DNA from: Chanos chanos | Taxonomy: Eukaryota; Chordata; Actinopteri; Gonorynchiformes; Chanidae | Direction: 5' to 3' | DNA: 64,000 nucleotides | Assembly: GCF_902362185.1 (NCBI RefSeq) | Contig: NC_044509.1 | Location: 15,747,366-15,811,365, forward strand | Shown here: positions 11,701-24,200 of the stretch, in pieces | Layout: every line of letters starts with the position of its first letter | Numbering within the stretch: the first letter of the stretch is position 1 | Notes under the pieces: model-generated | Databases searched by the model: none | Seen by the model: only the letters and a program-made list of their open reading frames with translations | What the model was told of the DNA's origin: nothing | Made by a program: the position numbers and the translations under genes

Positions 11701-12749
11701 TCAGAATGTATTTGCATATTTGTATATAAATATTTCAAAATATTTGATTTGTAAAGATTTTCCTTAGCTGTCTGTAATTCCAGAGATTCTAGTCTGGATT
11801 CTAAAACCATACAAATACTGTATTACGATATGGTTTGATAACTGTTATCAGTGATTATGTAAGAGCATTTAAGGTGAACAAAAAAGAAAGTCAAGGTAAA
11901 CATCTAACTACAGGCCTAATCTGGACACACCTAAAAGCAGGTGAATTATATCACATATTCCGTGAGAGAAAAACGTGGCATGTCTGATCTCGTCACAGCT
12001 TCACTGCACTGAGACTGCAAATCTATTCATAAGATATTCAATCCCGCTCTGCACAATATAGACACATGCAAAAAACAGTGAGGTAAAGCTGTACACTAAG
12101 TCCGTCAGTGTGTGTGTGTGTGTGTGTGCATGTAATTGGTAGAGTGGGTTAGTCTGTGTGAGAAAACAGAAAAATAAAATCTTAAGGTGCAAATCTGAGA
12201 GAAATGAAGTCTTATTACTATATGCATTTTCATTATTATCCATCTGTATGCCTGTGGGAAACCTACACTTTATCTTCGGCGAACTCGTTTTTAAACTCTA
12301 TGTTTTGATATTTCTTTGTTTTCACAAATTCCTGTAATTAAAAAAAAGACTCTTCTGTTCTTTAGTTTTGTAATTTAAGGGCTTTTCTTTTAAATGCCGT
12401 TACATAGAACTAAGGTTTGTTAACATTCATCTGTTAGTCTGTGTTAATACCCTCTGACACAAACTAGACACTTGTTATAGAAGCTGATTTTCTCACCATT
12501 GGTTAGATTCCACTCTTTCACTCAATAGCTATATTAACTTCTTCCAAGTAAGCAGTAGCATATGTTAACGTTCATAACTAAAGCTACGATGTAAAACAAT
12601 GTTGTTAGACCTGAGCGTTTCATTCTTTTCCATTCTCAGTTAGAACTCACAGCGACCCATTAAATTTCGAGTCTTTGAAAGAAGTACAAAATGTATGATG
12701 TGCTTTGGCAGACTCTATCCCTCGTGTTTGAGACAGGCGCTGAACTTAC

Positions 12750-12850
12750 CCTTTGCTGGGACACAGATGAGCGGGGTGTGATTCAACGCGTGTCACATCA
12801 CTCGCCTTAGAGTGGTTACCTCCATCCATGGACAGTTTGCGCTTCGTCCC
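12750..12850 (-). other. Probable 5' UTR exon / promoter area of the adhesion GPCR
   Basis: The coding exon with the start codon begins at an acceptor (position 11110/11111) four bases before the ATG, so a non-coding first exon must lie upstream on the minus strand. A strong donor (AAAGG/GTAAGT) lies at 12749/12750, preceded by GC-richer sequence. The outer limit is a guess; RNA data are absent. Confidence 0.35.
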
Positions 12851-13179
12851 CGTCAAAGTTTATTTTGTTACTTAGTTTTTATATCCAGTCTTCTTATTTG
12901 CGTGTTCTTCCACAGTTAACATAAAACGTTGTGATGACTTCTGTAACGAGAGGAGAATCGCACGCGTATACCACTGCTTGACAAGTCGTCACTGACACTC
13001 GCTGAACAATCACCACCCTGCCTTCTCAACATCTGAGAAATGCAACCCGCCTCTTCAGTGTCAAACACGTTACCACCCAACTCCCTTATCGAAATTCTTC
13101 CCACCGTATACTTCCTGACTTTCAGGGTTTCCTCAAATAAATGTAATGTGTGTTCTTGTGTATATACGCAATACACACG

Positions 13180-13352
<173 letters not shown>

Positions 13353-13359
13353 GAAACAA

Positions 13360-16300
13360 TAGATTCATGAGGCTAAAGGTTAATGTCTATTGGCAGGTCA
13401 GTGGTGTGTTACAGGTCAGTTGTGTGTTACTGGGAGGTTGAAAGGTTGAAGGAGGACAATGCTAGCAGTTAAAGATTTTATTTATTCATTCATTTCTGTG
13501 ATTCTGTTGTACTAATGGTAGAATCATAGAGTTACTCATGTTCTGTCCCTGTCACTATTTCCAAAAAAAAAAAGAAAAAAAGAAAAAAAGAAAAAAACAA
13601 AACTGGTTGGGTCTCCTCGCAGCGACGCTTCAGAGGGTTTGGTATGATAATAAGCATATTCCATTGCGAGAACTGCGTCACAGTCGTGTGCACCACCCAT
13701 TAACAAAACAGAACAATCTTATTGTGCACACCTGACCAAATGAGCTACAGTTCTACTTGCCGCTACCTTCATCGATTTCCTCTTGCTTGTAGCCAAGACA
13801 CCGGCATGTTTTGTTTTCCATTGTCTTGCTCTCGGGCATGTTGCCACAGATACTGGCTGCATTCTTGGTCCTGTGTCTCCTCCTTTAATTGGCAACATGT
13901 ATGTACCATTTCATAGTTTGTACTTTGATTGGATATCTCAGAAAAGATCATTCACTGTGGCTTCCAAAATTATACTGGGCGCAAGCGCGTGTAAGACGGC
14001 AAAACTGATTTAGTATATTCAAAGCACATTCTTGAAATGAAAACACCTTATTCTGGATTCTTGATTTTATTTATTTATTTAAGGCGTGTTGAAGCAAATG
14101 TACATGTGATGACAGATATATCTGTATTAGCTGCCCCTCCTCAGCAAAAACATAATCAAAGAGAACAGAGACAAGAAAAACAGTCTCATTCCTCGGTCAG
14201 TCACGATCAGTCACGATCAGCTGATCTATTTCTGGAATTGGTAACAACGAGCACGAAAAAGGGGGGAAACAACGTGCAGATGTCCGTTCAGGTTCAGTAG
14301 CGCCCCACATTCTCAGACACTGGGTCAAGTCCACATCTGCTCCTACTATTCAATGACTGAACAAATATGGACCGCAGAGGGAAGTAATTATCACTCCGGT
14401 CATCATAACGTTATCTGTTTATATGGTTGTGAAATAGATGACAAACCTTACACATGATTGGCTCTTCTGACTAAAAATTCTTTGGGGCTGATATAGACAC
14501 TGCACATAAAGGGATGAACAGATGTTGTATAATCTAGGGGTGTATAAATACCCCCAGAACATCATAATGTCTCTCACTGTAAAGATGTATTTTTTAAGGT
14601 GAAAATGAACTGCACTATGATTACAAGATATGGTGTATTCTGCAAGCTAAAAACAAAAAACATTTATTTTGTATTGTAAGTTAGAGAGACAAGTTTACTT
14701 CTGCATCTGGATAATTTGTCTGTCTAGTTCATATAAAATGCATTCAGTTTGTATTTAGCCATTTGTGTTTGTTGTTGCAAAGGGCTTTTGAGAGAGGTCT
14801 TACACAGGACAGTTCCCTGGGCCGTACAAAGACGATTACCTTGTTGCCACAGCAACCGGTAACCAGACCAAGCCCACCTGACTGGTACCTCTGTCTTCAC
14901 CTGGGGCTCATGACCACTTGACCAGGTCACACCCTGTGCTGTGACCTCGGGAGTCTGATGGAGTCACGGACAAAGCATACATGACATCAACACCAGTCAT
15001 GGGCTTTCTCTGTTTGACTGAACTTTGTCTTTAGATTGTGAGGAGGAAAAGGCGTTATCCCTTGCTTTCTGCTGGCGTTGTACATTGTATCAGGTCTCCA
15101 TTTAGACTACAGTTGTGAGAGGCACTTTTGCCTTATTCTAGGCTCTTGCTATTCTGTCTCTCATACCACAGCATACCACTAACTTATTTTCAGTAAAGGA
15201 GGAATATTCTTAATAAATCTTTCTTTGGAATGTAGCTCATGTCAGCGACTCAGTGCACCAAATATGTAACCATACATCACAGAAGTCGAGAGGGTGATGA
15301 CAGCGTCAGTTACAGTTTTGAGAATAATGTGTCATAGCTTCCTGACTCACCCCAAATTTCCTGAGCTCTGATATATTTTGGTTACAGTAGCCCTTGGAAT
15401 ACAGTTCTGCTGAAGCGTGCCATGGAAAAGAAAACAGCGAAACCAGAAAGAAAAAAAAACAATACTCCACCACTCAGTCATTGATGACCTATCCACTGAG
15501 GCTCTATTTGCTTTAGTGGAAATCAATGGCTGTTTGCTATGTTTTGGTTGAATTAATCTGGAGGTTGTTCTGGCTGAGCCATTTGGCTGACGAATTCATG
15601 TAACTGATTTCAGTGACCAGCGACATAAAAGAAAACAATATACAATCCATAGGCATAAAGACACTTTGCCTGAGCATGTCATGTCTTTAAATTATTCTGT
15701 CTTAAATTATTTCTTTATTTCTTCCTTATTTATTTAAGATTGATGATATGGCAGTATGGAACTGAATTCATCCCAATGAGATTTTTGTTGTTGTTCTTGT
15801 TGCTGTTCTTGTTCTTGTCTGTGTTTGTTTTGCATCTTTGACTGTCTGAGATCAACAGAATCATTTCTGAACAAACAAATACGTAAAAAAGAGTAATGTG
15901 TCACAATCCACAAAACATTTACTGGTATTGCACTACACGACATCACTCATCCTGACCATTACCTGATTTCATGGGAGGTGTGTGTACCTGGGTAGAGCTG
16001 TAATGGACAAATCAAGCTGGCCGAACTACCACTCGGCCAATGCTGTTAGAGCGCAAGCGTTTATCAACACAAGCGTATATCGACACAACTGTGAACTGTC
16101 CCTGAGCATTAGATCTGCATTTTCGAGGAAAGGTAAACGCTGATAAAAGACGAATGATTAAGATCAAGTATTTGTCAACATAGCGGGAAACAGTGAGACG
16201 TGTGCCGGCGGTGTATTTGAGATAAATAATCACATGGCATCTAATGCTACTGTGCTTCTTATCTGGAAAATAACTTGCCCTGCTGAAATCCGAACAATGT

Positions 16301-17300
16301 GCACAATGACATGAGACGCTTTACTTGTCGTCTGTGCAGAAGTTATACTAGCGGTAAAGATGTAAAAGTGAGACAGATTATAAAAATGAGACACCATGAA
16401 AAAGGGACGTAAAACGAAGCGTGTTGAAGCAGAAACAAAATGAGCATTTTAATGTGAGACCGCGTGGAAGTCTTACACTTCAAATGTATCACAAATATAA
16501 TGAATCCATACAAGAAACCCAGATCATGAACAGCCCAGGGAGGTGTTCCAGACAGCGGGTTCAGTGGAAGCTCAGAGTTAGTTAACTCAGAGCAAGTAGT
16601 AAACCTTCTAATAGAAGAACCCTACATTTTGCATGGTAAAATGAAGTCATAGGGAGTTTTCACTAAACCCGCTTTCTGGAATACCCCCCTGGATAAACAG
16701 AAACAGGCACATAGATAGAAATATATCTCTGGTCATCAGGGGCAGCATTACACCCATCTGGTTTTCAGTATTGTTCAAATTGTGAGTCATGATGATTATT
16801 AATTGTAAAACCATAGTTCACATTGTGAAACACACTCTTTTATGAGATCACATTAGTACAGATGTGTACATGTCATATATTATCATTATTATCAGTTCAT
16901 ATATTATCAGTTTTATGTAGTATCATCGTACCTGGACATATGAAATGTTTCTACCTCTGCTATGAGATGTTTGTGGCATGGCATTTCAACGGCTCAAAAG
17001 AGTTGAGAGAGGGGGAAGTACATCATACATTATACAACACTTCCTGGACTTATATATGTTATTATATAATAATGATATATATTCGTGGACTTACATATGT
17101 TAGTACTGCTTAACTCAGCCGTGTTGGAGAACATTTGCACTGATACGAGTTACCGAGGCATCTTATATTACTGAAAACCTGCGCGATCCTTGCCCACTGC
17201 GTAGTGTGTGCGCATGTTGACAAGCTGGAAGACACCAGTTTTACGCGTAAACAAACACGGAAGTTGGGTAAACGTAAATGTTAACACGGAATTCTGTAAC
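13360..17300. other. Spacer between adhesion GPCR and rhbdd2, no gene recognised
   Basis: Short open frames only, none with family resemblance or convincing splice structure. It holds the second palindromic MITE-like copy (16538-16690). The last few hundred bases before 17397 presumably include the rhbdd2 promoter. Confidence 0.6.
16538..16690. mobile_element. Palindromic MITE-like element, copy 2 (shortened)
   Basis: Shares GTGTTCCAGACAGCGGG, CTCAGAGTTAGTTAACTCAG and AAGTAGTAAAC with the copy at 5857-6068, and ends in GTTTTCACTAAACCCGC and TTTCTGGAATACCCCCC. Its right arm lacks most of the central palindrome, so it is an internally deleted relative. The ends are inverted repeats of each other. 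Confidence 0.65.
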
Positions 17301-17396
17301 ACAAATGACCACACATGTCACGCTTGACTTTCTGCGCGGTTGTATTTCTTGCATACATTAAGTAATTAAGATATGATGTAGATAGCGCCATAAAAA

Positions 17397-19210
17397 ATGA
17401 AAAATACAGTGCAAAGTATGTTTAGAAAGTTTGTGAATTCGGTCACGGGTTTGGAGTTTACAAGTGGCGTCGCGATTGTTGTCGCTGTATCTTGCTTGTT
17501 GTACATCATCACAAGTTACTTTAACACCTCAGAATACACATTTAGCCTAGGATCCAGCGTTTTCCTGAACGGCCATGGTAAGCAGCGTAGATACGTTGAG
17601 AGTTATTTTGGTCTGTTCTTGGGCTTTTGCGCTTGGAAAAAGTAACACTGTCTACGACAATGGAAATGATTGGCGGTGCATTCTGCTTTGATTATCAGCA
17701 CTCCGTTACCCGTAACTGCATCTCCTGTTGTCTTGTCATTATTTTCCCTCAGTTCACAAGCTCTTCTTCTACTCGTTCTACAATAAGGATGCGATGCAGC
17801 TCATCCTCAGCGCTGGGGTGCTGGTGTCCTTCACCAGTGGCTTGGAGAAGGGTGTCGGCACAGTGCGCTTTCTGTACCTGCTCTTGCTTCTCTCAGTTTG
17901 GACGGGGCTACTGCACGTCCTCCTTGAGATCCTCCTGTTCCCTCATGATTCTCGGAGCTCTGTGTCAGGTTTGATACCTACATCTCTTTCTATGCTGGGC
18001 ATGATCACCATCCGATCCCCCATGACGAAGGCTTTCCTTATGGGCATCAGCGTGCCCACTGCATCCTTCCCCTGGTTTATTCTTCTCATCATCACTCTCT
18101 TCATACCAAACACAGTGCTTCTCTGCAACGTCCTCGCCATCGTCACGGGAGAGATATGTATCCTTGCGTCGGTTTTACCCTTTAAAGATCCTTGGTTAGA
18201 GATGTAGAGAATTATTTGTTGAAACAGTTGGATTATTTTTTCTGATGCTTATTAATTGGTATTTGAATGCATTCCAATCAATATATTAACATATAGAAAT
18301 CTAACATCTAGTGTGAGGGTTGTTTTCCCATTAATACTGTATTACTATGGCTCCACATACTCTTGAAACTCTTTAACCCAGAGTTTGGATTCAGATGGTA
18401 TGGGGTGGCTCTCAGTGTTTGAAATGTCAGAATCCAGTGCCTCCGTTCTGGAGAAGAAGATGCCATTTCGGTTGTTAAGGAGGATGGTTGGTGTAAAGTT
18501 TGTGCCTTCATCAGCGGAGGAGAGAAGAAAAGTCTTTTATACTAAGTGAGTAATACCTCAAAAATACCCCCTCAGTCAGCATCCCCCCTCACAACATGAA
18601 TCTAATGCATTGTTTTTTGCTTTGTTTTTTGGACATGGTTATAATTCCACAGATAGGTGATACTGCCTTTGCTGTATCAGTCAGGCAACATGAATACATT
18701 ATGTGCTGTTTGTAATTCTGTTTCCTAAATTTGAACCATTTTAGATGCAACCCACCCCCGGGGTCCTACCCCGTACAGGCCTACGCGCCTGCTCCGCCTC
18801 AAGCAGTGGGGGACCAGCCAAACACGTTTGATGGTTGGCCTCAGTCAAGCTACATGCAAGAGCAGCACGTTTTCCCTTCTCCATTCCCTGCTCATGGGCA
18901 CGGGCACAGCCACGGACACGGGCACGGGCACACCTACTCACACATTCATGCACACACTCACACACACGCTCATGGACAGTTTTTTAGCCAAGGATACAGT
19001 AATGAGGGCTATTCTCAAGGTCGTGATATGTGGACACCAATGGCTGCCTCGAACCAAGTTGGTCTTGGCCCTCTGATGAACATGGCCGGGCAGTTTACAG
19101 CTCAGCTTCCTCAGCCAGCAGTTCCTGTCAGCTCTCAAATGTCTAAGCCAGACTCAGAACCTGTCTCCTCTCTGGCTGCGCATGGACCGGCTGTTTCAGC
19201 GCTTCATTAA
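17397..19210 (+). CDS. rhbdd2: Rhomboid domain-containing protein 2
   Basis: Multi-pass membrane protein of the rhomboid superfamily; its human relative is reported in Golgi/ER membranes, with unclear proteolytic activity. Exons 17397-17577, 17753-18157, 18395-18545 and 18745-19210 join in frame to 400 codons plus stop. Hydrophobic segments lie at about residues 20-40, 68-85, 95-120, 135-155 and 165-195. KGVGTVRF and LSMLGMITIRS match RHBDD2 GTVR and AMLGVTTVRS. The exon-3 region FRLLRRMVGVKFV then SSAEERRK and NPPPGSYPVQ match the human tail. The acceptor at 18394 was chosen because it restores the YGMGW reading corresponding to human YGLTY. The cytosolic tail carries a His-rich run (HGHGHSHGHGHG and following) not remembered from the human protein. 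A poly(A) signal AATAAA lies near 19490. Por is the next gene, as in human 7q11.23. Confidence 0.9.
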
Positions 19211-19489
19211 AGCCTGAGTGTCAGCCACTTTGTTTAAATCTAAATGCATTGGAATGTGCGCACATGAAAGTTATTTGCCGTTTTGCAGTTTTAAACAGTT
19301 TCAGTTAATTATTGTTTAAGAACTATTTCATTTTCGTCGTATTTCACACTTTCCGTGTGAAGTGCTGTTCAGGACATTACAAATGAAAACAAGTTTTTAA
19401 ATTTCTTGCCTGTTTCATTTTAATATTTTTTCTTTATGAAGTTTGCTTTGCATCTGAGCACTATTGCTCTACTGGGTTTTTTTTCTTAT

Positions 19490-19843
19490 AATAAACAGAA
19501 AATATCTGTTGGTCTTCGCTAAAGTGTTCTGTAGGTTTGTTTGATGCCTTGACTTGTTTGTGGCATGGTATAACTCAGTCATGGTTTTTAGTGCGTCACT
19601 CGGTGCACAATTTGTATGAATGTGAAGTAAATGGTTAACAGCACTATTGTATCTATAAGCAATTGTAACCATGGGAACAGACAGTTGCGGCGTCTGAAGT
19701 CGAGCATTCCATTGTCCGTTGAACTAACTTTAAATAGGTCCTTAAGAGACTTGTAAAGTTAAAGTCCTGCAGAGACCTTAGGACTTCACTAAGAACGATA
19801 CAAATATTTTATATATTGCGTAGTTGTACAGCATTTTATATTT

Positions 19844-19893
<50 letters not shown>

Positions 19894-21217
19894 TAGATAG
19901 ATAGATAGATAGAGAAAGAGAGAGAGAGATATTTTTTAAGAAGTCCACAAAACATACAGAGCTCACTCTTCATTTTTAATGATTTCAGCATGATTGTAAC
20001 ACACATTTTGTTTGCACAGACAAGCTAATCCCTGTACATAACATGTGAAAACAAAAATGTTTTGCCATGCACATGTTCTGAGGTAAGGATAAAGGGTTTT
20101 CTGAAGCTTAAAAAGTATCATTCATATTTCACACTGCTAAGAGAGAAAACACCATAAGAAAGTTACCATAAGAAAGTCGACTGTGGCCTGCAATTCCACT
20201 TTTTTTCTCTGGGGGGGGTGGGGGGGTGGCTAAACTGACCTTTGCCATTTTCAGGGAATAGATTAAGAAATAAAAAAAATATGAAAACCAGTCGATGAGA
20301 AAGACATAATCCACGACTACCTCGAAACATTTATAAAAGAAATGTGAAACAGAAATATTCAAAAGCTAATAGCGTAGAAAATGAAAATCTGTTCCAAATG
20401 CAGCAGTGACACATTTCCCCTTGTTCTTCACATAACACATTTAAAAGGGTGATGTGATCACAGCTCTGAGAGACCCTGACATTTACGTTGATTGGCTGAT
20501 TTGACGGAACTGACCCGGTTCAAAGTACAGCCGAGCTGAGATGTGGAACATTAATGAAGAGAGTGAGTTAATTGCAGTTCACAACCATATTACACTGTAC
20601 AAAGCTTTATAGCGGGTGAAAAAGAGAACACCTGCAGAGAGTAACGGAGAAACACATTCCTCCATTAGCCAGCACTGCATATTGCATATCAACGGGATAT
20701 CCACACAGAAAAAGAAATCTCACCAAATGTTTTTGCAGTTGAATAAAAATACTACTTTGTATAGAGAAAAGGCATTTGAGGAATTCTGATAAAAAAAAAA
20801 AAAAAGGCCACACCTGAAAGAAAAGAGAATCAATACCACTCCTTAAAAAAAACAAACAAAATAAAACTACACACTTTTTTTTTTTTTACAATAATGAATA
20901 GACCTCATGAGAGCATGCCACCTCACAGTCTTTCATAAAAGCAGTAACTCCCTCTAGATTCATGAGACCAATAACTACATGAACTAATACAACGTTAATA
21001 CACAGCTTACTTGGAGTAGGCTACACTATATTCAACTCACCAATATCACCATCACCATCTATTTAAACCACAAAACCCACTGTGGTTTTTGGTTTTATTT
21101 CTTTATTCATTTATTTTAAATATGTGTATAATGGCATGTCTATCTTTCGTCAGTGTGTGATTCCACACTGGGCCTTGATGAAGGTGAAAATATAGGCCTA
21201 AAGCCAAGCTGATAGGT
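19490..21217. other. rhbdd2-por 3' spacer
   Basis: Convergent 3' ends of rhbdd2 (plus) and por (minus). It contains an (AT)n-(GATA)n run at 19846-19925, homopolymer-rich sequence near 20200 and the presumed por 3' UTR. No further gene seen. Confidence 0.6.
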
Positions 21218-24200
21218 TTAACTCCACACGTCTTGTGAGTAGCGACCTTTGGTCATGAGGCGTTTAAAATAGTCCACGGCCTGACTGTGAGTCAGACCTC
21301 CTGCTTCCTCTGCTATCTCGTGGAAGGCAGCCTGCACATCCCGGGCCATGTTACGAGCGTCTCTGTGGAGAGACAGGAATTTGATAAAGTTTTGATTGTT
21401 CAAATCAAAGGGTTTTGTACTCCTTGCTAAAACAAAGACCAATGTAATTGCTGTTATTACTTATACAGTGCATTTAAGCTATCAGTATTGTCCCGTTAAA
21501 GAATAACAGCACACACACACACACACACACACAGACTCTGTGGCCATTTGATCAGACACACCTACCTTGTAAGTTCACTTTGTTGGTGTACAGTTCAAGA
21601 CTATGGCCCATCTGCAGCCATGCACATTTTCTGTTGGCCATCCTCTTGCCCTTCATCAGTGGTCAGTTTCAGACCACAGGACTGCCTGTGGCTGGATATT
21701 TTCGGGTGGCGGACAGCCCTCAAAACCTTAACAACACTGCTCTGCCAGTGTGACAACCACTACCATGTTACCACGATGTCAGCATCACTGCTGTGGGAGA
21801 ATGATCCGCTACCCAAATAACATCAAGTCAACCGTGGTCCTGCATTCAGAACCTGACCACTGATGAACAGAGTAGAGGGTGCCTGACACACTGTGCAACA
21901 GATGGGCTGTGATTGTACACTTATATAATGAACCTATAAGGAAGGTATGCTTCTTAAAGTAACCAGTGAGTGCAGGTCTAAAGCAGGTTCTCCTAATGAT
22001 ATGAGGAGCGGGTGTAATTCAATAATGAATTATAAAAGGTTGGTCCATGACGTACTTTCTTTTCCACCAATACTTAAACCTGCTAAACACTGCTGACTAT
22101 TTATTTGGCTCTGGTTCATTTGATTCTTCCTCTTCTACTTTTTTTTTTTTGTAACATTATGAGAACTGAATAGTTTTTACGACACGTATAATTAGTCTAT
22201 GGAGCATAGTCTGACACCTGTTTACATTAACTGTTCATAATTGGCGGAGTGAGAATTGTCACCTGTTCCTGTGACCCGACTGGTTGAAGAGCCGAACGTG
22301 TCGGAGAGCGGGAGTTGGAAGTACGAGGACCATAAAACTTCGTTTCAAGAAAAATGAAAATGTTTAAGAAGTGAGTTTTGAAATATGCACTCGCCAGAAA
22401 GTACCTGTCGTGTGGTAATATACGTGTGGTAATGTGTGGACGAAACGTAACAGGCGTTTTTTAGTGTATCAGGTTTAGCTGAATGACTTTTAGCGTAAAG
22501 GCTAACAGTCGACTAGCGCCTCTGGAGAGACGCTGTCGGCCGGACTCAGTACGATGAGCATGAAGAGACAAAATAACTCCAGGTGACCTGGATTAAAACC
22601 CGAGAGCTCCTCTGGAAATGTGGGACGGCACAGGACCGATAAGTTAGCGCTCCAAGTGACTGGACAACCCTGCGAGTTCCCCTGGCTCCCTGGGAGAAGG
22701 GAGATTTTTCCTTGCGTCTAGAACCTTCCCGACCCGCCTGTCAGCTTCCAAGCCTGTCGGACTCCACAAGCCACCAGGTCGGCTCTTGTGAGTTTCTCTT
22801 GTTTGCTCTGTTTGCTTGTGTGTGTCCCCCCATCCACTTAAGTGTGAATCTCAGCGTGCACGATGGTTTTTGTATTGAATTACATCTCTGTTTATTTATT
22901 TATCTCTTCAGTCGTTTACCTGTCTGTCTGTGTATGTATTACATTTATTTATTTATTCATTTGGCAGATTATTATAATCCAAAGTTGTCTATCTGTTTAT
23001 TTCTTGGGGCAGCCACATTGATCTGTTTTCTTTATTTTTTTTTCTTTCCTCTAATAAACAGTTGTGGTGAATTGTAGTACATACATCTGAGTATGTATTC
23101 CATGGTTTTATTGGAAGTGAGAGCAGATTAGTAAAGATAAGAAGAAGTAGTATTAGGTGTTCTAAACCATCTGTACATTCTAAAGGGGCTCACTCGTAAT
23201 TCTGCACATTCTAAGAACTTGGGATGGCAACAACATTCATTCACCTCAACGCACAAGTAGAGCTCTGATTTTCGAAACATCCACATTTTGCCAATGAACT
23301 GTGCTACACGAAAAGAAACACAGAATCTTACCCACAAATGTAGATGTGTGCATTTTTAGAGTGGATCAGATTCCATAAGTGCTCCTTGTTCTTTTTGAGC
23401 AGGTGCTGGACGTATACCTGAATGGAAATTGACCAGAAAGCAACAAAGTGTTTCATTCACCTTATACAGATCCATAAATATTCTACATGATCAAAAATAT
23501 TCAGAACAATCAGGTTTTGATAAGATGAGTTATATTTACAGCAACTTTTATCACTTCACTGAATCCCACAATTAAAAATAAACCTCCCATAAAAAGGAGT
23601 CAATGTTCTGATAATATCTCAGATTTCTTTGGTCGTGTCACTGATCCTGAAGCGATGTGATGTCACCTTGTGCTCCTGATCTCTAGAAAACGCCACGTTT
23701 AACTGCGTCAGTACTCCGGCCCTCTCAAACTCCTCCAGTTCCTCTTGGTAAAGATAGTCTTCGCTTTTGTGTCGGCATCCGTAGTAGAGCACCGTCTCAC
23801 CCACGTCCTTCCCTGAAACAGGTGGAGAAGACTGTTAGTCTCAAACTCAATAACATGAATGGCAGAAGAGCTCTCACAAATGACAACTAGGTCTTAAAGC
23901 ATTACGACTTGTCACGAGGTATTACGACATAGTGTAACACCTCATGACCAGGGTTGAGGAAGGGTCTTAATTTTTAAATAGGTATAACTATTCCATATTA
24001 GAATTTCAGAAAATGACAAAACATTAGGATTTATGAGACATATGTGCTTAAGAGGTAGATCTAGTCCCAGTTACACTTACTATGAACAAAGTGTATTTAT
24101 AATATTGATTGGCTGGTCTGCATCATTGGAGACTTTAGTGAGACTCTTGCTGTGCACAGTAGCACATAGAGTAGTAGTCCTATAGAGTTTAATTGGGTCC

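Noticed and set aside
22712-23077. 121-codon plus-strand frame in a por intron
   Set aside because: Composition changes to AT-rich simple sequence midway, with no known domain. The CpG-rich start is reported separately.
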